Shown: positions 36,980 through 45,450 of the stretch, piece after piece
How the letters are laid out: the number at the start of each line of letters is the position of its first letter
How positions within the stretch are numbered: position 1 is the stretch's first letter
Assembly: GCA_027717595.1 (NCBI GenBank)
Contig: JALLOF010000004.1
Location: 35,999 to 99,998 of the forward strand
Length of the DNA: 64,000 bases
Direction of reading: 5' to 3'
DNA from: Nitrospinae bacterium AH_259_B05_G02_I21
GTDB taxonomy: Bacteria; JADFOP01
The notes under the pieces: model-generated
Seen by the model: the letters and a program-made list of their open reading frames with translations, nothing else
Databases searched by the model: none
What the model was told of the DNA's origin: nothing
Position numbers and translations under genes: made by a program

Positions 36980-37651
36980 TCAGAGATAACCCTTCACCCA
37001 GTAGAGGCCGAGCTTGACGTACTCTTCGAAGACGAAGAGGAGCTCATCCTCCCGCGTCCACCATCCTTCGAGGCGTATACCGGTGCGCTCGAAGGGGATG
37101 GCTGTGAAGGTGAGGCGCACGCCGGCGTCGGCGAACGCCCGACGCCAGGCCCAGGAGATCCGCCGCATGTGGAAGGGCTCGCTGATCACCACGGCCGAGG
37201 CCAGACCCTCTCGCTCCATGTCCTGGCGACTGTAGACGGCGTCGGTGTGCGTCGAATGAGACCGCTCCTCGATGATGACCTGCTCCCTGCGCAGGCCCAT
37301 CTCCAAAAGCCGCTGAACGATGGCCTGGTCGCACCTAAAGCCCCAAAAGGCTGAGCAGTCCGCAGGGCTCACAAGCACCAGCAGGCGTGGAGCGGTGCCG
37401 CCTTGGACCAGCTCGATGCCGTAGAGAATCCGGTCCACGTTGCCTCCGGAGACGACGACGACGTCGCTTGGGACGGGGGATTCATCGACGATGAGGAACC
37501 GGCCGAGGCCCGTAAGCACGGGCCGCCAGGCAACCAGGGCGAGCGCCACGAGGACCACCACGGCGATGAGGACCACCCGCCTGACACCGCGAAATCTCCT
37601 TCGCGGGGAGTTGGCCGGGCGCGCCGACGCGAGCTCGCTCATACGCTCCAT
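36980..37651 (-). CDS. YdcF-family (DUF218) membrane-anchored protein
   Basis: The 223-residue protein has one N-terminal membrane helix (VVLIAVVVLVALALVAWRPV) and an outer DUF218 domain: DVVVVSGGNVDRILYGIELV, EERSHSTHTDAVYSRQDM and AVVISEPFHMRRISWAW. The family includes ElyC, linked to envelope and peptidoglycan precursor metabolism in E. coli. Met at 37642 is an alternative start. It lies just beyond the TPP aptamer start and is transcribed in the same direction, upstream of the riboswitch, so it is not under its control. Confidence 0.8.
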   Translation of the reverse strand: MERMSELASARPANSPRRRFRGVRRVVLIAVVVLVALALVAWRPVLTGLGRFLIVDESPVPSDVVVVSGGNVDRILYGIELVQGGTAPRLLVLVSPADCSAFWGFRCDQAIVQRLLEMGLRREQVIIEERSHSTHTDAVYSRQDMEREGLASAVVISEPFHMRRISWAWRRAFADAGVRLTFTAIPFERTGIRLEGWWTREDELLFVFEEYVKLGLYWVKGYL

Positions 37652-37691
37652 AGTTTAAGGCACCTCGACGTAAGAAAGGGAAGAGTTGCCA

Positions 37692-38642
37692 CTACCCCGC
37701 CTGCGACAGATCCCGCTTCCACCAGAGGGTCTCAAGGTTGGCGAGCGGTCGGGCCTCGGCTTCCAGCCGGGCCCTTTCGGCGGGCGTCATGGGACGGAAG
37801 GCCCGCCCGTAGGCCACGTTGGCTCTAACCTGGGCGGGCGAGCGCATCCCTATGAGAGCGCAGGCCACGGGGTGGCTCAGCGCGTAGTGCAGGCACGCCC
37901 GGGCGCGTCCGCCCAGGGCTCCGTCGGCAAGGACCTTCATGGCGATGAGCCCCACCCCGCGGCTTCGGGCGGCCGCCCCGAGGGGTTCGGCGAAATCGTA
38001 GAGATGGGCGTCGGCCGGGCTTACGGGAACCAGCGCCGTGGCGAAGGGATAGGCCCTTAAGGCTTCAACCAGGACGGCGGGCCGCCGGTGGCCGGTGATG
38101 CCGATGTGGTCGATGTGGCCGGCCTCGTGGAAGGCGACGGCCGCCCGCAAGGCGCCGTCGGGCCGAAGGATGCGCCTCAGGGCGCCGGGCGTGTTGACGG
38201 CGTGGATCTGGAGCAGGTCGATGCGGTCGGTACGAAGGCGCTTCAAGCTCCGCTCGATCTCGCGGGAGGCCTCATCGCGCGAGCGCTCGAGCGCCTTGGT
38301 GGCGATGATGACTCCCGATCGGTCCGTCCCCGCAAGGGCCCGCCCGATCCACTCTTCGCTCCTGTCGTAGGAGCTCGCGGTATCAAGGTATGTAATCCCC
38401 TCTTCCACGGCCGCCTCCACCACGGCCACCGCCCCGGCTTCCGGCATCTTCCCGATTTCGGCGCCTCCGAAGCCGAGCACGGGCACGGCCAAGCCCGTGC
38501 GACCCAAGGGGCGGGTAAGCAGCGGGGTGGCAGCGCCAGCCGAGGCCCTAAGGCCCAGGGAGACAGCCCCCCACACGGCCCCGAGCAGACCCAGGCCGCT
38601 TCTTAGGAAGGCCCGACGCGTCATGCAGCCTGTTGTCGTCAT
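37692..38642 (-). CDS. Aldo/keto reductase with a Tat-type leader
   Basis: ATG 38642 follows AAGGCAACAG. The leader TRRAFLRSGLGLLGAVWGA contains a twin-arginine-like RR-x-F-L motif before a hydrophobic stretch, suggesting Tat export of a folded, NADP-bound protein. The rest is an AKR barrel: LGFGGAEIGKMPEA, LDTASSYDRSEEWIGRAL with the catalytic Asp and Tyr, IIATKALER (Lys), LLQIHAVN (His) and HIGITGHRRPAVLVEAL. Start choice between 38642 and 38624 does not affect the motif. Substrate unknown. Confidence 0.85.
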   Translation of the reverse strand: MTTTGCMTRRAFLRSGLGLLGAVWGAVSLGLRASAGAATPLLTRPLGRTGLAVPVLGFGGAEIGKMPEAGAVAVVEAAVEEGITYLDTASSYDRSEEWIGRALAGTDRSGVIIATKALERSRDEASREIERSLKRLRTDRIDLLQIHAVNTPGALRRILRPDGALRAAVAFHEAGHIDHIGITGHRRPAVLVEALRAYPFATALVPVSPADAHLYDFAEPLGAAARSRGVGLIAMKVLADGALGGRARACLHYALSHPVACALIGMRSPAQVRANVAYGRAFRPMTPAERARLEAEARPLANLETLWWKRDLSQAG

Positions 38643-38804
38643 CTGTTGCCTTTCTCCGCTATTTCCATATATTATACCCCAACCCCCCGGTGTCCTGCCC
38701 GACACGGGTCTCCTTGCCAGCCTTGCCTTTCCCGCTCCGGGTGGGGTACTATGACGCATTCCTGGCTCGACGTCATTTAGATAAGAAGAAAGGAACCGTC
38801 TCCC

Positions 38805-40268
38805 GTGGCCTATGGTTCACTGAGGGCCTTTGTCGAGCGGCTGGAGGCCGCCGGCGAGTTGGTCCGCATCAAACACCCCGTAAGCCCCATCCTCGAGATC
38901 ACGGAGATTGCCGACCGGGTCGTCAAGGCCGGCGGGCCCGCCCTCCTCTTCGATCAGGTGGAGGATTCGCCCTATCCGTTGCTCATCAACGCCTTCGGGA
39001 GCGAGCGGCGGATGGCCTGGGCCATGGGCTTCGAGGACCTCGCCGAGGCGACCCGGGACATCGAGGACCTGCTTGAGCTGGAGGTCCCCGAGGGCTGGGT
39101 GGACAAGCTCAAGCTCCTGCCGAAGCTCGGCAAGCTCGCCACCTACGCACCCGATACGGTCTCGTCGGGGCCGTGCCAGGAGGTGGTGGAGACCACGCCT
39201 TCGCTCGACGATTTGCCCATCATGCAGTGCTGGCCCAAAGACGGGGGCCGCTACATAACCCTCCCCCAGGTCATCACCCGAAGTCCCCGCGACGGCAAGC
39301 GCAACGTCGGCATGTACCGGATGCAGGTCTTCGACGATCACTCGACCGCCATGCACTGGCAGCTCCACCACGACGCCAACCGCCACTTCCACGAGGCGAC
39401 CCAAATGGGCCTGGAAAGGCTCGAGGTCGCCGTGGCACTCGGGGGCGACCCGGCCCTCACCTACGCCGCCACGGCCCCCGTCCCACCCGGTATGGACGAG
39501 TATCTCTTTGGCGGTTACTTTCGCAAAGAGAAGGTGCGGCTGGTCAAGTGTAAGACCGTGGACCTCGAGGTTCCCGCCAGCGCCGACTTCGTGCTCGAAG
39601 GCTACGTCACGGTGGGCGAGACCCGGACCGAGGGGCCGTTTGGCGACCACACGGGGTTTTACACGGGCCTGGAGGAATTCCCTGTCTTTCGGCTCACGGC
39701 CCTGACCCGCCGTAAGGACCCCATCTACCCCTCCACGATGGTGGGCAAGCCCCTCATGGAGGACGCCTACCTGGGCCTGGCCACCGTTCGTCTGTTCATG
39801 CCCTTTATGAAGATGCAGATTCCCGAGATGGTGGATTTCCACATGTACCCCGAGGCGTGTTTCCACAACCTCGCGATCGTCTCAATCGAGAAGCGCTACC
39901 CCTACCAGGCACGCAAGGTGGTCCACCAGCTTTGGGGCTTGGGCCAGATGATGCTGACCAAATGCATCGTGGTCGTGGACGCCCACATCGACGTGCGCAA
40001 CCCGATCGAAGCCCTCTGGTACGTCTCCGGAAACATCGACGCCCGACGCGACGTCTTCTTCGCCGACGGGCCCGTGGACGTGCTCGACCACGCCTCGCCC
40101 GTGCTGGGGGCGGGCAGCAAGATGGGTATCGACGCCACGAAGAAGCTGCCCGAAGAGGGCCACCCGCGCAAGTGGCCCGAGGAGCTTCGGATGAGCGAGG
40201 AGATGGTCGAGCGGGTCACGGCCCGGTGGAATGAGTACGGCCTTTCCGACATCGTCCCCATGGAGTGA
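38805..40268 (+). CDS. UbiD-family decarboxylase, probably MqnL of the futalosine pathway
   Basis: GTG 38805 follows AAAGGAACC. The 487-residue product is a full-length UbiD: YGSLRAFVERLEAAGELVRI, NRHFHEATQMG, PVPPGMDEYLFGGYFRKE and the catalytic E-x-x-R region TEGPFGDHTGFYTG. It uses prenylated FMN to decarboxylate aromatic acids. It is followed at 7 bases by ubiA and then mqnE, mqnA and mqnC, so its likely substrate is the prenylated dihydroxynaphthoate of menaquinone synthesis. The flavin prenyltransferase (UbiX/MqnM) is not in the window. Confidence 0.9.
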   Translation: MAYGSLRAFVERLEAAGELVRIKHPVSPILEITEIADRVVKAGGPALLFDQVEDSPYPLLINAFGSERRMAWAMGFEDLAEATRDIEDLLELEVPEGWVDKLKLLPKLGKLATYAPDTVSSGPCQEVVETTPSLDDLPIMQCWPKDGGRYITLPQVITRSPRDGKRNVGMYRMQVFDDHSTAMHWQLHHDANRHFHEATQMGLERLEVAVALGGDPALTYAATAPVPPGMDEYLFGGYFRKEKVRLVKCKTVDLEVPASADFVLEGYVTVGETRTEGPFGDHTGFYTGLEEFPVFRLTALTRRKDPIYPSTMVGKPLMEDAYLGLATVRLFMPFMKMQIPEMVDFHMYPEACFHNLAIVSIEKRYPYQARKVVHQLWGLGQMMLTKCIVVVDAHIDVRNPIEALWYVSGNIDARRDVFFADGPVDVLDHASPVLGAGSKMGIDATKKLPEEGHPRKWPEELRMSEEMVERVTARWNEYGLSDIVPME

Positions 40269-40275
40269 GGCGGCT

Positions 40276-41133
40276 ATGGCCAAGCGCGTGATTCCGCTCA
40301 TCTTTGAGGACATCAAGCTCGCCCACACCGTCTTCGCCATGCCGTTCGCCTTGATGGGTGCGGTGCTGGCGGCCGACGGGGTCCCGGGCCTGTGGGCGCT
40401 CACTTGGATCGTGGTCGCGATGGTGGGAGCCAGAAGCGCTGCGATGGCGTTCAACCGCCTCGTTGATGCCCCCTTCGACGCCACCCACACCAGAACGGCT
40501 GAAAGGCCCCTGCCGTCGGGCAGAGCCAGCCCACGGCACTACATGGCCTTCATTGTCGCCTCGGCAGCCCTCTTTCTGCTGGCCTGCTGGATGCTCAACC
40601 GCCTCGCCCTCGTGCTCTCGCCTCTGGCGCTGGCCATCATCTTGGGCTACTCTTACACCAAGCGCTTCACCCGCTGGAGCCACCTCTGGCTCGGGACGGG
40701 GTTGGCCTGCGCCCCGATCGGTGCGTGGATCGCCATCCGCGGCGAAATCGGGCTGCCCCCACTCCTGCTGGGCCTCGCCGTGGCCTTCTGGGTCGCCGGG
40801 TTCGATACGCTCTACGCCTGCCAGGACGTGGAGCAGGACGCGGCCGCCGGGCTTCACAGCCTTCCCAGGGCGCTGGGGTTGGAGGGAGCGCTTCAGGCCG
40901 CCCGGGCCTTCCACATACTTATGGTGGCGGCCCTATTCGGGCTTCTCTTCGCGGCAGGCTTGGGCTGGATTTATTTCCTTGGGGTTATGGTCACAGTAGG
41001 GCTGCTAGTCTACGAACACGCCCTCGTCAGCCCGGAGGACCTCACGCAACTGCCCGTGGCGTTTTTGCGCATCAACGCTCTTGTGGGCTTCACCCTCCTT
41101 GCGGCCACGGGGATCGAGAGGATCATCCTATGA
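40276..41133 (+). CDS. UbiA-family prenyltransferase, probably MqnP
   Basis: ATG 40276 follows GAGTGAGG. The 285-residue membrane protein has eight or nine hydrophobic helices and both aspartate motifs of the family: NRLVDAPFDATHTRTAERPL (NxxxDxxxD) and DTLYACQDVEQDAAAGLHS (DxxYAxxDxxxD), which bind the magnesium-diphosphate of the polyprenyl donor. In this neighbourhood the acceptor should be 1,4-dihydroxy-6-naphthoate. The stop overlaps the mqnE start (ATGA). Confidence 0.9.
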   Translation: MAKRVIPLIFEDIKLAHTVFAMPFALMGAVLAADGVPGLWALTWIVVAMVGARSAAMAFNRLVDAPFDATHTRTAERPLPSGRASPRHYMAFIVASAALFLLACWMLNRLALVLSPLALAIILGYSYTKRFTRWSHLWLGTGLACAPIGAWIAIRGEIGLPPLLLGLAVAFWVAGFDTLYACQDVEQDAAAGLHSLPRALGLEGALQAARAFHILMVAALFGLLFAAGLGWIYFLGVMVTVGLLVYEHALVSPEDLTQLPVAFLRINALVGFTLLAATGIERIIL

Positions 41134-42230
41134 GTGCTCGAGCTTTCTGGAACGATGAGGCCCTCGGGCCCATCGCCGAGAAGGTGGCCGCCGGCGAGAG
41201 GCTGACGGCCGAAGACGGCCTCGTTTTGTTTCATACGCCCGACTTGCTTGGTCTTGGAGCCCTGGCGAACCAGCTCAGGGAGACCTTTCACGGCAACGCG
41301 ACCTACTTCAACCAGAACCGGCACATCAACCCGACCAACATCTGCATCGCCCACTGCCGGTTTTGCGCCTTCGGGCGTGCCCCCAAGGCCGCCGGGGCCT
41401 ACGAGTACTCCATCGAGGAGGTCGTGGAGATGGGCCGCGAGGCCGAAGCCGCCGGGGCCCGGGAGATCCACATCGTGGGCGGCCTCCACCCGGACCTCTC
41501 GCTGGAGTGGTACTGCTCGATGCTGGAGGCGCTGAAGGAGGCCTGCCCGGAGCTTCATCTAAAGGCCTTCACGGCTGTGGAGGTCGACTACTTCACCGAG
41601 CTGGAGGGCCTCTCGGTGGTCGAGGTCCTGGAGCGTCTCACGAAGGCGGGCATGGACTCCATGCCAGGAGGGGGTGCAGAGATTTTCGCCCCCCGGGTCC
41701 ACAAAATCATCTGCCGGCACAAGGCCACCGGTGAGCGCTGGCTCGATATCCACCGGATCGCCCACGGCCTGGGCCTCAAGAGCAACTGCACCATGCTCTA
41801 CGGCCACGTGGAGACGGACGAAGAGCGGGTCGACCACCTCCTGAAGCTTCGAGCCCTCCAGGACGAGACCGGCGGCTTCCAGGCCTTCGTGCCGCTGGTC
41901 TTCCACCCCGATAACACCGCCCTCAGGCGAATCCGCAAGGCAAGCGGGCTCGTGGACCTGCGGGTGATCGCCGTCTCGCGGCTGCTGCTCGACAACATCC
42001 CCCACATCAAGGCCTACTGGATCATGCTCGGGATCAAGACGGCCCAGGTTGCGCTCTCCTTCGGGGCCGACGATCTGGACGGCACGGTGGTCGAGGAGAA
42101 AATCGTCCACGATGCGGGAGCCGACTCCCCCCAGGAAGTCCCGCTCGACGAGCTCGTCCGCCTGATCCGCGCCGCAGGGCGCGAGCCCGTCGAGCGCGAC
42201 ACCGTCTACAACGTCGTCAAACGCTTCTGA
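41130..42230 (+). CDS. mqnE: Aminofutalosine synthase (radical SAM)
   Basis: The 366-residue radical-SAM enzyme has the cluster motif CIAHCRFCAF (CxxxCxxC) at about residues 70-79, FNQNRHINPTNICIAHC just before it, GGLHPDL, SMPGGGAEIF and HPDNTALRRI. The sequence around GGAEIFAPRVHKIICRHK fits MqnE rather than MqnC. It joins 3-enolpyruvyl-benzoate to the adenosyl group of SAM to give aminodeoxyfutalosine. It is translationally coupled to ubiA. Confidence 0.93.
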   Translation: MSARAFWNDEALGPIAEKVAAGERLTAEDGLVLFHTPDLLGLGALANQLRETFHGNATYFNQNRHINPTNICIAHCRFCAFGRAPKAAGAYEYSIEEVVEMGREAEAAGAREIHIVGGLHPDLSLEWYCSMLEALKEACPELHLKAFTAVEVDYFTELEGLSVVEVLERLTKAGMDSMPGGGAEIFAPRVHKIICRHKATGERWLDIHRIAHGLGLKSNCTMLYGHVETDEERVDHLLKLRALQDETGGFQAFVPLVFHPDNTALRRIRKASGLVDLRVIAVSRLLLDNIPHIKAYWIMLGIKTAQVALSFGADDLDGTVVEEKIVHDAGADSPQEVPLDELVRLIRAAGREPVERDTVYNVVKRF

Positions 42231-42245
42231 GGAGCTCCGCGCAGC

Positions 42246-43055
42246 GTGACGCCCTCCCCCATACGACTCGGAATTCACTCTTTCCTGAACGCCATGCCCC
42301 TGGTGTGGCCCCTCATCAAGGGGCAGATGGACCACCCCTTCGAGGTGATCTTCGACGTCCCGGCCCGGCTGGCCGACCGCCTCGCGGCCGGCGAGCTCGA
42401 TGTGGCCATGGTCCCGTCGGTGGAGGTGGCCCGCCACCCCGACTGGCGCCTGGTGCCCGGCTCGGCGATCGCCTCCAATGGGGCCGTGGGCACCGTCCTC
42501 GTCGTCTCGGACAGGCCTCTCAAGGAGGTCCACCGCCTTGCGGTGGACGCCAAGAGCCGAACGAGCATCGTGATGATCGACATCCTCTTTCAGAAGCGTT
42601 TCGGACACCGGCCCGAGCTCGTCCCCATGGAAGACGACCTCGAGGCCATGCTCGCAAGCTGCGAAGCGGCGATGGTGATCGGCAATACCGCCTTCGCGGC
42701 GGTCCGCCTCGAAGGCGAGGGCTACCGGGTTGAAGACCTGGGACGCCAGTGGTATGCTCTCGCCCACATGCCTTTCGTCCACGCCGTCTACGCCGTGCGA
42801 GGAGGGGTTGACCTTGGCCCCGCCGCCGCACTTCTCGCCCAGGCGAAGGAGGGAGGGCTCGCCCAGCTGGAGGCCATCGCCGAGAGCGAGGGCCCATCCC
42901 TCGGTTTATCCCCAGACGAGGCCTTGACCTATCTGCGAGAAAAGATAATCTACGACTTGGGCCCCCGAGAGGTCGCCGGCCTGGAGACCTTCTTGGCTAT
43001 CGGCCGGGAACTCGGACTGCTCGAGGGCCCGGTGGAGCTGCGCTGGTATGAGTAA
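42246..43055 (+). CDS. mqnA: Chorismate dehydratase
   Basis: GTG 42246. The 269-residue protein starts SPIRLGIHSFLNAMPLVWPL and has AGELDVAMVPSVEVARHPD, SRTSIVMIDILFQKRFG and the CEAAMVIGNTAFAA segment, the periplasmic-binding-protein-like fold of MqnA. It converts chorismate to 3-enolpyruvylbenzoate, the first step of the futalosine route. Its last 8 bases overlap mqnC. Confidence 0.92.
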   Translation: MTPSPIRLGIHSFLNAMPLVWPLIKGQMDHPFEVIFDVPARLADRLAAGELDVAMVPSVEVARHPDWRLVPGSAIASNGAVGTVLVVSDRPLKEVHRLAVDAKSRTSIVMIDILFQKRFGHRPELVPMEDDLEAMLASCEAAMVIGNTAFAAVRLEGEGYRVEDLGRQWYALAHMPFVHAVYAVRGGVDLGPAAALLAQAKEGGLAQLEAIAESEGPSLGLSPDEALTYLREKIIYDLGPREVAGLETFLAIGRELGLLEGPVELRWYE

Positions 43056-44130
43056 CCCCACCGTTGAGACGATCCTGGACAAGGCCGTCGCGGGCCAGCG
43101 GCTCTCGAGCGATGAGGCCTTGGGCCTGCTCGAGTCGGAGGACCTTCTGCCCCTTGGGCAAGCGGCCCGTCAGGTGGCTCATCGGCACCACCCCGAAGGG
43201 GTTGTCACCTACATAGTGGACCGGAACGTCAACTACTCCAACGTCTGTAGCGCGGTCTGCACCTTCTGCGCCTTCTACCGAACGCGCGGCCACGAGGAAG
43301 CCTACCTCCTGACCCGCGAGGAAATATACGAGAAGATGGACGAGCTCGCGAGCATGGACGGCCGCCAGGTGCTCATGCAAGGCGGGCTGCACCCGGACCT
43401 GCCGCTAGCCTTCTACGAGGAGTTGCTTTCAGACCTCAAGGCCCGCTATCCCCAGATCAACCTCCACGCCTTCAGCCCGCCGGAGATAATCAACTTCGCC
43501 ACCCTCTACGACCTTTCCGTTCGCGAGGTCATCGGCCGGATGCACGAGGCGGGCCTCGGCTCCATCCCCGGCGGCGGGGCGGAAATCCTCGTCGATTCGG
43601 TCCGCAAACGGATCAGCCACGGCAAGTGCACATCGGCTGAATGGCTCGAGGTCATGGAGACGGCCCACGAGCTTGGGCTCCGGACCACGGCCACCATGAT
43701 GTTCGGCCACGTCGAGACCCTGGCCGATCGGGTGGAGCACCTGATTTCGCTCCGGGACCTGCAGGATAGCACGGGGGGCTTTACCGCCTTCATCTGCTGG
43801 ACCTTCCAGCCCGACAACACCCCCCTCGGCTCACGGCTCAACTACGAGCGGACCACCAGCCACGAGTACCTCAAGACCCAGGCGGTCGCGCGCCTCGTGC
43901 TCGACAACATCGACAACGTCCAGACCTCCTGGGTGACTCAGGGCGAGGAAATCGGCCAGCTCTCGCTGCTGTTTGGGGCCAACGACTTCGGCGGCACGAT
44001 GCTGGAGGAAAACGTGGTCAGCGCCGCCGGCGCCTACTACGACGTCCCCGAGGAGAGGATCCGAGACCTGATAGCCGAGGCGGGCTTCACCCCCAAGCGG
44101 CGCACCACCTTCTACGAGCTGCTGGAGTGA
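43048..44130 (+). CDS. mqnC: Dehypoxanthine futalosine cyclase (radical SAM)
   Basis: The 360-residue radical-SAM enzyme carries CSAVCTFCAFYR (CxxxCxxC), VTYIVDRNVNYSNVC just upstream, LMQGGLHPDLP, SIPGGGAEILVDSVRKRISHGK and FICWTFQPDNTPLG, all MqnC-like. It cyclises dehypoxanthine futalosine to the spiro compound that MqnD later cleaves. mqnD and mqnB are absent from the window. The stop codon overlaps the next start (GTGA). Confidence 0.93.
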   Translation: MSNPTVETILDKAVAGQRLSSDEALGLLESEDLLPLGQAARQVAHRHHPEGVVTYIVDRNVNYSNVCSAVCTFCAFYRTRGHEEAYLLTREEIYEKMDELASMDGRQVLMQGGLHPDLPLAFYEELLSDLKARYPQINLHAFSPPEIINFATLYDLSVREVIGRMHEAGLGSIPGGGAEILVDSVRKRISHGKCTSAEWLEVMETAHELGLRTTATMMFGHVETLADRVEHLISLRDLQDSTGGFTAFICWTFQPDNTPLGSRLNYERTTSHEYLKTQAVARLVLDNIDNVQTSWVTQGEEIGQLSLLFGANDFGGTMLEENVVSAAGAYYDVPEERIRDLIAEAGFTPKRRTTFYELLE

Positions 44131-44759
44131 GGGTTGCCCCCATGGGTCTGCGGCCTCTGGTCGGACTGGCGGTGGCGGTTATGCTGGCGGCGGCCCCGCT
44201 TCATAGGGCCTCCGCCGCCGAGGCAGGCTTCGTCGAGCTTACCGCCGTCGACATCACGCCACGCTCAGCCCTGACCAGCTCCCAGGTCTCCGTCTTCGGG
44301 TTGCGGTTGAGGATGCCCAAGGAGGCCGTCCTCGAGAACCTCGGACAAAAAGACCTGCTCTGGGGCTACTACAACGGCTACCTGCTGACCGAGAAAAAAT
44401 ACACCGATATCATCTACGTCTACGATCGGCTTAGCTCCGAGGCCGTGGGAGGGGCCCTCCTCCGGCTGAAGTTCGACTCCGAGAGGCGTCTGGCCACCAT
44501 CACCCTCTATCCTGCAATGGGCAACTACCTGGTCGGGCAGAGCAAGTGGCTCGTCGATCAGGAGGTGCTGGAGCCGACGGTCCGCCGCCAACTCCTAGGC
44601 CGGGCCGACAATGTGGAATCCCAGGAGCTGCCCATCATCGACCTCAAGCTCGACATCTTCCACTATCGAGCCCGCGGGTTTCAGATCCGTCACAAGCACT
44701 CCTACTCTAAACGGACCGACGAGGTCTACTTCAGCCTCCTTCCCCCTCAGGCTCCCTAG
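44127..44759 (+). CDS. Secreted protein of unknown function in the menaquinone cluster
   Basis: GTG 44127 overlaps the mqnC stop (GTGA); ATG 44142 is an alternative. The 210-residue product has a signal peptide (GLAVAVMLAAAPLHRASA, cleavage about residue 30) and a beta-rich domain with VSVFGLRLRMPKEAV, YYNGYLLTEKKYTDIIYVYD and FDSERRLATITLYPAMG. The LRLRMPKEAV...L-x-F-D pattern recalls small SmpA/OmlA-type or DUF domains that repeat a G-x(n)-K-x-A-x-E fold, but I cannot assign a family. Coupling to mqnC suggests cotranscription rather than shared function. Confidence 0.6.
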   Translation: MRVAPMGLRPLVGLAVAVMLAAAPLHRASAAEAGFVELTAVDITPRSALTSSQVSVFGLRLRMPKEAVLENLGQKDLLWGYYNGYLLTEKKYTDIIYVYDRLSSEAVGGALLRLKFDSERRLATITLYPAMGNYLVGQSKWLVDQEVLEPTVRRQLLGRADNVESQELPIIDLKLDIFHYRARGFQIRHKHSYSKRTDEVYFSLLPPQAP

Positions 44760-44892
44760 CTTGGCCCTTCCGCCCCCAGGAGGGGGGGGGGCGCACCCCC
44801 TAAGGCCCCTTTCCACCTTGCGAGGACAAGGGTTTTGCTATATATTGAACATGATGGAGGAGAGTTAAAACGCGGACAAGGAGGGAGTTATC

Positions 44893-45363
44893 GTGCGATA
44901 TTTGACTGTCATCGTCGCCGTGGCGGCCCTTTTGGCGGCGCCCCTGCCGGCCGGGGCCCAGCAGCAGCCGGCGCCCCTCGGCGGGTCGAACGCCGCGCAG
45001 GGCGCCATCGGTGGGGCCCTCCTCGGTGGGGTCTCAGGGGCCCTCATCGGAACGGCGGTCAAGCACAAGGGCAAGCGGCAAACCGGCACGGGAGCCCTGA
45101 TCGGCGCCGGTGCTGGAGCCCTGCTGGGCGGGATGAGTGGCGCCCAGAAAGACGCCGCCGCCCGGCAGCAGCAGGCCGACCAGCCCGTTGTCTACCAGCA
45201 GCAGCCCGGCTACGGGGGCCAGCCTGGATACACAGGCCAGCCCGGCACCTATGGAACTCCGCCTGCTCAGAGCGCCGATCAGCTCGAGTTGGAGCGGCTG
45301 CGCCAGCGGAATCTGGAGCTCGAACTAGAGCTCGAGCGGATGCGCAGCCAGCAGCAGCGCTAG
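44893..45363 (+). CDS. Secreted glycine-zipper protein with C-terminal coiled coil
   Basis: GTG 44893 follows AAGGAGGGAG. The 156-residue protein has a signal peptide (TVIVAVAALLAAPLPAGA), a Gly-zipper stretch (GAIGGALLGGVSGALIG and GALIGAGAGALLGGMSGA), a Gln/Gly/Tyr-rich linker with repeated YGGQPGYTGQPG, and a final helix LELERLRQRNLELELELER. Gly-zipper proteins of this form insert in or pack against the outer membrane. Not recognisably linked to menaquinone synthesis. Confidence 0.75.
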   Translation: MRYLTVIVAVAALLAAPLPAGAQQQPAPLGGSNAAQGAIGGALLGGVSGALIGTAVKHKGKRQTGTGALIGAGAGALLGGMSGAQKDAAARQQQADQPVVYQQQPGYGGQPGYTGQPGTYGTPPAQSADQLELERLRQRNLELELELERMRSQQQR

Positions 45364-45450
45364 CCGCGGCCCAACCAGTCCACCACGAACCTAAGCCCAG
45401 ACTCGACGGGCGGGTCTGGGCTTTCGTTTGTCTGAAGGGCGTAACAACGC